This document shows, piece after piece, positions 57,983 through 64,000 of a DNA stretch of 64,000 nt. Positions within the stretch are counted from its first letter, which is position 1. Each line of letters opens with the position of its first letter. Source of the DNA: Bacteroidales bacterium (GTDB taxonomy: Bacteria; Bacteroidota; Bacteroidia; Bacteroidales; Bacteroidaceae); contig JAGHUS010000152.1 in assembly GCA_018064685.1 (NCBI GenBank), positions 1-64,000 of the forward strand, given 5' to 3'. The notes beneath the pieces are model-generated. The model was given only the letters and a program-made list of their open reading frames with translations, was not told the origin of the DNA and did no database searches. The position numbers and the translations under genes were made by a program.

Positions 57983-60900
57983 ATGGTTTGTCAACACTGC
58001 CATAAAGAAAACCGCCCTCAGGCTATATACTGTAAATGGTGCGGAAAAAAGGTTGAGTCAAAGATTAACCCTCTTGACGACATTGTAGGGCGTGACGATG
58101 TGAAGCGCCAACTGCAAAGTATCGCCAATACATTTGCTTTTATCCAGGCACGCAAGGAGACGGAGAATATACGTCTCTCGGCCAACAGTATCATCATTGG
58201 TGAGACTGGAACCGGTAAGACGATGCTGGCACAGGCAATGGGCGAGTTCTTCTTCCAGAACGATATCATCAAAACGAACAAGGTGACGGTGGTCGATGCT
58301 GTCGACTTTGACCGTTTTGTGAAGGATTGGGACGACAATATCAAGAAGGCCCGAGGAGGTCTGCTTGTCTTTGACAATGCCCAGAAACTCCTGCCCGACA
58401 CCTTCTCCAATAGTGTCAATCCTCTCGACAAGGTCTTTGTCGAGATGCAGAAGTGGAAGGAAGACCCCATCGTGGTCATAAGCGGTCTGCCTGGCGGACT
58501 GGAGAAGTTCTTCGAGAAGAATCCATCAGTGCGCAACCGTTTCAAGTATTTGTTCCGACTCAATCCCTTCGGCTTCGAGGAGATGACGCAGATCTGCCGC
58601 TCTATGCTGTCGAAGAATTTCGGTTTGGAGGAGTTCCAGCCTTCAGCTCTGAAACGCATGCTACACCTCTTTAAATATCGTGTGAAGACGAAAGACGACA
58701 GCTTCGGAAACGGCCATCTTGCCTATCAGGTTTCCGAGGACATCTTTGCCAGCTTCATCTCGCGAGGCATCTCCAACGACAACCTTGAAGTCCTGGAAGA
58801 GGACATCCGAGGCTATGTCCCCGAGATACTCACTCCCGAGCAGGTTCTCGACAGCATGGACGAGTTTGTCGGCGCAGAACCAGTCAAGAAGGCTGTGCGC
58901 GAAATAGCCAGCGAGGTGCAGGCAGCATTGGCACGCGAGGAACGTGGTCTTGGCGTCGGAAAACTTCCTGCCATGCACATCATTCTCACCGGTAATCCGG
59001 GTACGGGAAAGACAACCATTGCCAGAAAGCTTGGCGAGGTGTTCGAGAGTATCGGCTACCTCGACAGCGGACATGTGGTGGAGGCCGACCGCAGTCAGAT
59101 GGTGAGCAGTTATATAGGCGAGACACCGAAGCTCGTCGACCAGCTCTGCGACAAAGCCATGGGCGGAATTCTCTTTATCGACGAGGCATACACCCTTGCG
59201 CCGGTACGCTCCGACGGCACGCGTGACGAGCAGGGTGCTCAGGCCCTGGAACGCTTGATGAAGCGAATGGAGGACGATCGCGGCAAGTTCGTGGTCATTG
59301 CAGTGGGATATCAAAAGGAGATGGACAATCTCTTCCGTATCAATCCTGGTGTAAAGAGCCGTTTCAATCGTTTCATCAACCTCGAGGACTACAACGTCGA
59401 CGAACTGGTGCAGATAATGCAGAAGTTCGTGGCAAAGGCAAAGCTCAACATGGACGAGTCATGCCTGAAGAAAGTGCGTGAAGTTATTGAGGTGATGTAC
59501 GAGACGCGCGACAAGACTTTTGCCAACGGCCGTGCTGTGCGAGAACTCTTCGAGGGTATCTGTCGCAAGCAGGCCGAGCGTGTTCATAAGTTGCCCGTAA
59601 GCCAGCTCACCGACGAGGTGCTGTTGGGACTTACAGCCGACGATGTGCCTTTCGAGGCCCCACGCACCATCGACTACGAGAGTGTTCTGCAGCGCTTCGA
59701 TTCCTTGGTAGGCATGGACAATGTGCGTCGCGAAGTGACGGATATGGTCACAATGCTCAATATGCAGATTAGCCGTGGCGAGAAACCCTCGCAGCTGTGC
59801 CGTCACTATGTCTTCACCGGCAATCCCGGAACTGGCAAGACCACCGTGGCACGTATCATGGCCGAGGTGCTCCATGTCCTAGGCATTGTGAAGCGTGGAC
59901 AGCTTGTCGAGGCCGACCGCAGCATGATGGTGGCCGCCTATTCTGGTCAGACGGCCATCAAGACCAACCAGCTCATCGATTCCGCTCTGGGTGGAGTCCT
60001 GTTCATCGACGAGGCCTATACTTTGGTAAGTAGCGATATGGATGTCTTTGGCAAAGAGGCAATTGACACGCTTCTGAAGCGTATGGAGGACGATCGCGGC
60101 AAGTTTGTCTGCATCGTGGCGGGCTATCCTGCCGAGATGCAGCGTTTCATGGATTCTAATCCGGGCTTGCCCAGCCGTTTCACCCAGACAATACATTTCG
60201 AGGATTACTCTGCCAAGGATCTGGCCGGGATATTCTTCAATATGGCCAGTGCGCACAACTTTGTTGTTTCCGAAGAAGATAGCCTTGGCGTGGAGCGTTA
60301 CTTCGAGAAGATGTACGCTATGCGCACAGCCAACTTCGGCAATGCCCGCGAGGTGCGCAAGGTCTACGATGCTGCCGTGGCAAACCAAAGCAAGCGTGTC
60401 TCTACGCTGATGACCAATCCTATGTTCGACACCCAGCAGATGTTCGAGCTCACCTTGGCCGACGTGGAAGGCGAGAAGGCCGACGTGGCACGTCCCCTGG
60501 AGGAGGTGCTCTCCGAGTTGGACGAGTTTGTCGGCATGGCCAGTGTCAAGGAGGCCATTCGCCGTCTCTCTGTCCAGATGATGTTCCTGAACGAAAGGGC
60601 GAGAATGGGATTGGGAAATGCCGAGCCTATTCCCGTCAATATAGTGCTTACTGGAAATCCCGGTACGGGAAAGACGAGTGTGGCCCGCAAGCTGGGCCAG
60701 GTGCTGCAGAGCGTCGGCTTGCTTTCATCAAGCAAGGTCGTAGAGGCCAGTCGTGCCACGTTGGTCGGGAAATATATGGGCGAGACGCCCAAGCTGGTCA
60801 ACGGACTTGTCGAGCGTGCCATGGGTGGCGTGCTGTTCATCGATGAGGCTTACACCTTGTCGCAGGCCAACGATCAGTATGGGCGCGAGGCCATCGACAC

Positions 60901-61336
60901 CTTGATGAAGCGCCTGGAAGACGACCGTGGCAAGTTCGTTTGTATTGTGGCCGGCTACAAGAACGAGATGGATACGTTCCTGGCTGCCAATCCCGGTCTG
61001 TCCAGCCGTTTCAACTACAGGCTACACATCGAGGACTATACCGTGGCCGAACTGGCGCAGATCTTCATCAATATGATTTCAAAGAAACAATACGTCCTGG
61101 CTCCCGATTCCAAGATGGCACTGATGAAGACCATCATGGAGATGTACCAGAACAAGACGGAAAGTTTCGGCAATGCCCGCGAGGTGCGCAATCTGGTGCA
61201 GACAACCCTTCAGCGGCTTTCTTCCCGCGTGACAGATCTGCCCGAGGGAAAACGCACCCCCGAAGCCTATCAGACCATTCTGCCCGAGGATATTTCCGAT
61301 AATCTGGAAACGAATGTGACTTTCCGCATACAATAG
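57983..61336 (+). CDS. zinc-ribbon protein with four AAA+ modules (three CbbX/SpoVK-like plus one divergent)
   Basis: N-terminal CQHCHKENRPQAIYCKWCGKK; Walker A GETGTGKT, GNPGTGKTT, GNPGTGKTT, GNPGTGKTS; Walker B LLVFDNAQ (module 1) and three LFIDEAYTL; repeated FANGRAVRELFE/FGNAREVRKVYD/FGNAREVRNLVQ. Confidence 0.94.
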   Translation: MVCQHCHKENRPQAIYCKWCGKKVESKINPLDDIVGRDDVKRQLQSIANTFAFIQARKETENIRLSANSIIIGETGTGKTMLAQAMGEFFFQNDIIKTNKVTVVDAVDFDRFVKDWDDNIKKARGGLLVFDNAQKLLPDTFSNSVNPLDKVFVEMQKWKEDPIVVISGLPGGLEKFFEKNPSVRNRFKYLFRLNPFGFEEMTQICRSMLSKNFGLEEFQPSALKRMLHLFKYRVKTKDDSFGNGHLAYQVSEDIFASFISRGISNDNLEVLEEDIRGYVPEILTPEQVLDSMDEFVGAEPVKKAVREIASEVQAALAREERGLGVGKLPAMHIILTGNPGTGKTTIARKLGEVFESIGYLDSGHVVEADRSQMVSSYIGETPKLVDQLCDKAMGGILFIDEAYTLAPVRSDGTRDEQGAQALERLMKRMEDDRGKFVVIAVGYQKEMDNLFRINPGVKSRFNRFINLEDYNVDELVQIMQKFVAKAKLNMDESCLKKVREVIEVMYETRDKTFANGRAVRELFEGICRKQAERVHKLPVSQLTDEVLLGLTADDVPFEAPRTIDYESVLQRFDSLVGMDNVRREVTDMVTMLNMQISRGEKPSQLCRHYVFTGNPGTGKTTVARIMAEVLHVLGIVKRGQLVEADRSMMVAAYSGQTAIKTNQLIDSALGGVLFIDEAYTLVSSDMDVFGKEAIDTLLKRMEDDRGKFVCIVAGYPAEMQRFMDSNPGLPSRFTQTIHFEDYSAKDLAGIFFNMASAHNFVVSEEDSLGVERYFEKMYAMRTANFGNAREVRKVYDAAVANQSKRVSTLMTNPMFDTQQMFELTLADVEGEKADVARPLEEVLSELDEFVGMASVKEAIRRLSVQMMFLNERARMGLGNAEPIPVNIVLTGNPGTGKTSVARKLGQVLQSVGLLSSSKVVEASRATLVGKYMGETPKLVNGLVERAMGGVLFIDEAYTLSQANDQYGREAIDTLMKRLEDDRGKFVCIVAGYKNEMDTFLAANPGLSSRFNYRLHIEDYTVAELAQIFINMISKKQYVLAPDSKMALMKTIMEMYQNKTESFGNAREVRNLVQTTLQRLSSRVTDLPEGKRTPEAYQTILPEDISDNLETNVTFRIQ

Positions 61337-61420
61337 TATAGCGGTTATGCGGTTAAATCGGTTTTAAGGTTATGCGGTTAAATCGGTTATGCGGTTAAAT
61401 CGGTTATGCGGTTAATTCGG
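61337..61420. repeat. short-word array (ggttatgcggttaaatc)
   Basis: agcggttatgcggttaaatcggttttaaggttatgcggttaaatcggttatgcggttaaatcggttatgcggttaattcgg. Confidence 0.93.
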
Positions 61421-61534
61421 AAATTAGGAGTATTCTTTCGAAATCTCGCCGAAAAAGGGCTTTAGCCCGACCTTAAAACCGTATAAGCGAACAAGTTGAA
61501 CGAAAGTTTATTAACATAAAAAAAGAGAAACAAC

Positions 61535-62092
61535 GTGATATACTGTCCTAAATGTAAATCAGAGATAGACTCCGACTCTCGCTACTGCGACCAGTGCGGA
61601 CAAGAACTCTTTTATTGCTCGCATTGCGGAAGGGTGGGAAAGGGACTTCGTTGTACTTCGTGTGGAGCGCAGATGGTCCGCTATGAGGAACTCAGCGCTG
61701 AACTCCAGAACCTGGAAGCGTCGAGCAGGCAGACTGTCACCAAGCGCGAGAGTGTGTTGGCAGCAGCCATGGGTGTGACGCAGCGCAGTGGCATCCCCCA
61801 GCTCATTCTCGTCAACGATAGTCTGCACATGCGTCTTGCCGGTGCCGATGGCGCTGTGCTAGGGCGCCGAAAGGGCATCTACCATGATGTGTTGGCATCA
61901 TGCCATTACATCTCGGGCATCCATGCCCAGCTGAATTACTCTGTACAGGGTGGGTGGACGATTACCGACCGTGGTTCGAGCAACGGCACGTACATAAACG
62001 GGCGCAAACTCATTCCTAACGAGGCATCCCGCATTGCAAATGGCGATAGGGTAGTGCTGGCAAATGTCGAGTTTCGCGTGGAGGTAAAGTGA
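61535..62092 (+). CDS. zinc-ribbon FHA domain protein
   Basis: CPKCKSEIDSDSRYCDQCGQELFYCSHCGRVGKGLRCTSCG; FHA core VLGRRKGIYHDVL...ISGIHAQLNYSVQGGWTITDRGSSNGTYINGRKL. Confidence 0.93.
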   Translation: MIYCPKCKSEIDSDSRYCDQCGQELFYCSHCGRVGKGLRCTSCGAQMVRYEELSAELQNLEASSRQTVTKRESVLAAAMGVTQRSGIPQLILVNDSLHMRLAGADGAVLGRRKGIYHDVLASCHYISGIHAQLNYSVQGGWTITDRGSSNGTYINGRKLIPNEASRIANGDRVVLANVEFRVEVK

Positions 62093-62142
62093 TATGGAAG
62101 ATGCTTGTCATTGTTCCTGTTAAGTTGAAAAGATAGAAACTA

Positions 62143-62907
62143 ATGCATAAGATAACAGTTAGTGCCAGTAGTCAGACAGGCATGGTTCGCGATCATAACG
62201 AAGATGCCGTCCTGGTCTCACACCAGGTCATAAGGGATGCCGAGGTCAATACCAGTGCCTTGTTGGGCAGCAACGACCGTTATGTGGTGGCTGTGTGCGA
62301 TGGCTTGGGCGGACAGAACGCAGGCGAGATAGCCAGCATGGATGCGGCCGAGCAACTCGAACACCGTTTCCAGACGTTGCGCCCCGGTCAGAGCATCGAG
62401 CGCATTCATCAGGTGCTGAAGGAGTGGGTCAAGGAGGAGCATTGCTATCTTCTAGCCTCTGGCCAGGACGATCCCGGCATGGAGGGCATGGGCACAACTC
62501 TCGTTGCCCTGTTCTTTTACGAGGGGCGGGTGTGTTGGATGAATTGTGGCGACAGCCGTCTCTACCGTCTGCGTAGGGGCATCCTGCGTCAGCTCTCTTC
62601 CGACCATTCCCTGATTAATATAACACACAAGTCGACCGATGCGCACGTCATCCTCAACTGTCTGGGCGGTGGCGTCGAAGATGTCTACCTTGATTTTGAG
62701 GATATGACCAGCGAGGTTCTCCAGGGCGATGTCTTCCTGCTTTGCAGCGACGGCTTGACGGACATGCTGAAAGACGAGATGATAGAGAAGATACTGAACG
62801 AGACACCATCCGCCCATGCGCTCACCGAGGCTGCCATCCAGTGTGGCGGCCTGGACAACGTGTCGGCTTGCGTGGTCAAGGTCGACAGTATCGCATCTGC
62901 AAACTAA
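62143..62907 (+). CDS. PP2C-family Ser/Thr phosphatase
   Basis: RDHNEDAVLV, VCDGLGGQNAGEIAS, GMGTTLVALFF, CGDSRLYRLR, LLCSDGLTDM, GGLDNVSACVV. Confidence 0.95.
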   Translation: MHKITVSASSQTGMVRDHNEDAVLVSHQVIRDAEVNTSALLGSNDRYVVAVCDGLGGQNAGEIASMDAAEQLEHRFQTLRPGQSIERIHQVLKEWVKEEHCYLLASGQDDPGMEGMGTTLVALFFYEGRVCWMNCGDSRLYRLRRGILRQLSSDHSLINITHKSTDAHVILNCLGGGVEDVYLDFEDMTSEVLQGDVFLLCSDGLTDMLKDEMIEKILNETPSAHALTEAAIQCGGLDNVSACVVKVDSIASAN

Positions 62908-62932
62908 TGTAAATAACTAAATATCAAAATAC

Positions 62933-63850
62933 ATGCCTTTAACATTACCAGATAGGTTACCAGCTATAGAATTGCTCAAGGAGGAGAACATCTTTGTCAT
63001 TGACTCCTCGCGTGCACACTCTCAGGACATTCGTCCCTTGCGCATTGTTGTGCTCAATCTTATGCCTTTGAAGATCACCACCGAGACCGACTTGGTGCGT
63101 ATCCTCTCCAACTCCCCTCTGCAGTTGGAGATCTCGTTCATGAAGGTCAAGGCCCACACCAGCAAGAACACCCCCATCGAGCACATGAAGGCCTTCTACA
63201 AGGACTTCGAGTCAATGCGCGATGAGAAGTTCGATGGTATGATCATCACCGGTGCGCCCGTGGAGCATCTCTCGTACGAGGATGTCACGTACTGGGACGA
63301 GATGATGGAGATCTTCGATTGGGCCCGTACCCATGTCACCAGCACATTATATATATGTTGGGCGGCCCAGGCAGGTCTCTACCATCATTATGGCATACCC
63401 AAGTACCCGCTTTCCGAGAAGATGTTCGGCATCTTCCCCCAGAAGCCCTTGGATGCCACGCTGCCCATCTTCCGTGGCTTCGACGACTTGTTCAACATGC
63501 CGCACAGCCGTCACACCGAGTTGCATCGCGAGGACATCCTGAAGGTTCCCGAACTCACCCTTATAGCCGAGAGCCCCATAAGCGGAGTCGGCATTGTCAT
63601 GGCTCGTGGCGGTCGCGAGTTCTTTATCACAGGACATAGCGAGTATGCGCCAAACACGCTGGACACAGAGTACAAGCGTGATTTGTCCAAGGGACTTCCT
63701 ATCCACAAGCCTCACAATTATTACACCGACGACGACCCCTCACTCCCTCCCTTGGTCACTTGGCGTGCACATGGCAACATGCTGTTCACCAATTGGCTGA
63801 ACTATTATGTCTATCAGGAGACTCCCTTCAATCTTGGCGACATCCACTAG
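62933..63850 (+). CDS. metA: homoserine O-acyltransferase (MetA family)
   Basis: MPLTLPDRLPAIELLKEENIFVID, RPLRIVVLNLMPLKITTETDLVRILSNSPLQ, ITGAPVEHLSYEDVTYWDE, YICWAAQAGLYHHYGIPKYPL. Confidence 0.96.
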   Translation: MPLTLPDRLPAIELLKEENIFVIDSSRAHSQDIRPLRIVVLNLMPLKITTETDLVRILSNSPLQLEISFMKVKAHTSKNTPIEHMKAFYKDFESMRDEKFDGMIITGAPVEHLSYEDVTYWDEMMEIFDWARTHVTSTLYICWAAQAGLYHHYGIPKYPLSEKMFGIFPQKPLDATLPIFRGFDDLFNMPHSRHTELHREDILKVPELTLIAESPISGVGIVMARGGREFFITGHSEYAPNTLDTEYKRDLSKGLPIHKPHNYYTDDDPSLPPLVTWRAHGNMLFTNWLNYYVYQETPFNLGDIH

Positions 63851-63869
63851 TGTCATTTCTTGTCAACCT

Positions 63870-64000
63870 ATGAGAAAAATAGAATTGCTTGCTCCTGCAC
63901 GCGATGTGCAGATTGCCCGAGAGGCAGTGTTGCATGGTGCTGATGCTGTATACATCGGAGCACCTCGTTTTGGTGCACGTGCCGCAGCAGGCAACTCTGT
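63870..64000 (+). CDS. peptidase U32 family protein, truncated by window edge
   Basis: MRKIELLAPARDVQIAREAVLHGADAVYIGAPRFGARAAAGNS. Confidence 0.85.
   Translation, partial: MRKIELLAPARDVQIAREAVLHGADAVYIGAPRFGARAAAGNS

Noticed and set aside
53786-62907. T6SS threonine-phosphorylation (PpkA/PppA/Fha) or TerY-P locus
   Set aside because: No T6SS structural genes and no vWA/TerY protein in the window; the zinc-ribbon/AAA+ composition differs.

Overview
This 64 kb window looks like an ordinary chromosomal segment from a Bacteroidales (Prevotella-like) bacterium. Supporting signs are TAnnTTTG -7 promoter boxes, a standalone MetH reactivation domain, and secreted hydrolases with a shared YDL(N/S)GR...NGRK C-terminal tail. 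I see no phage, IS element, integrase, rRNA or CRISPR. Housekeeping content includes trmD, yidC, engB, pyrC, ettA, thrS-infC-rpmI-rplT, malQ, metA, one tRNA-Ala(GGC), and a probable 6S-like/Bacteroidales-1 ncRNA just downstream of rplT. Accessory content includes a zeta-toxin-like gene whose start codon abuts a ~245-bp 11-mer array, a GH105/BNR-4 polysaccharide-degradation pair, a Kelch/mutarotase-SSS symporter fusion, and a C10-M6-M6 secreted protease cluster. The best candidate for an undescribed system is the same-strand five-gene island at 53.8-62.9 kb: multi-zinc-ribbon protein, membrane Ser/Thr kinase, zinc-ribbon protein with four AAA+ modules, zinc-ribbon-FHA protein, and PP2C phosphatase. 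Its AAA+ gene is flanked on both sides by short-word repeat arrays. Noncoding DNA across the window is rich in short-word tandem arrays and inverted-repeat elements, some of which overlap the starts or ends of genes. All calls come from reading sequence motifs; no database search was run.
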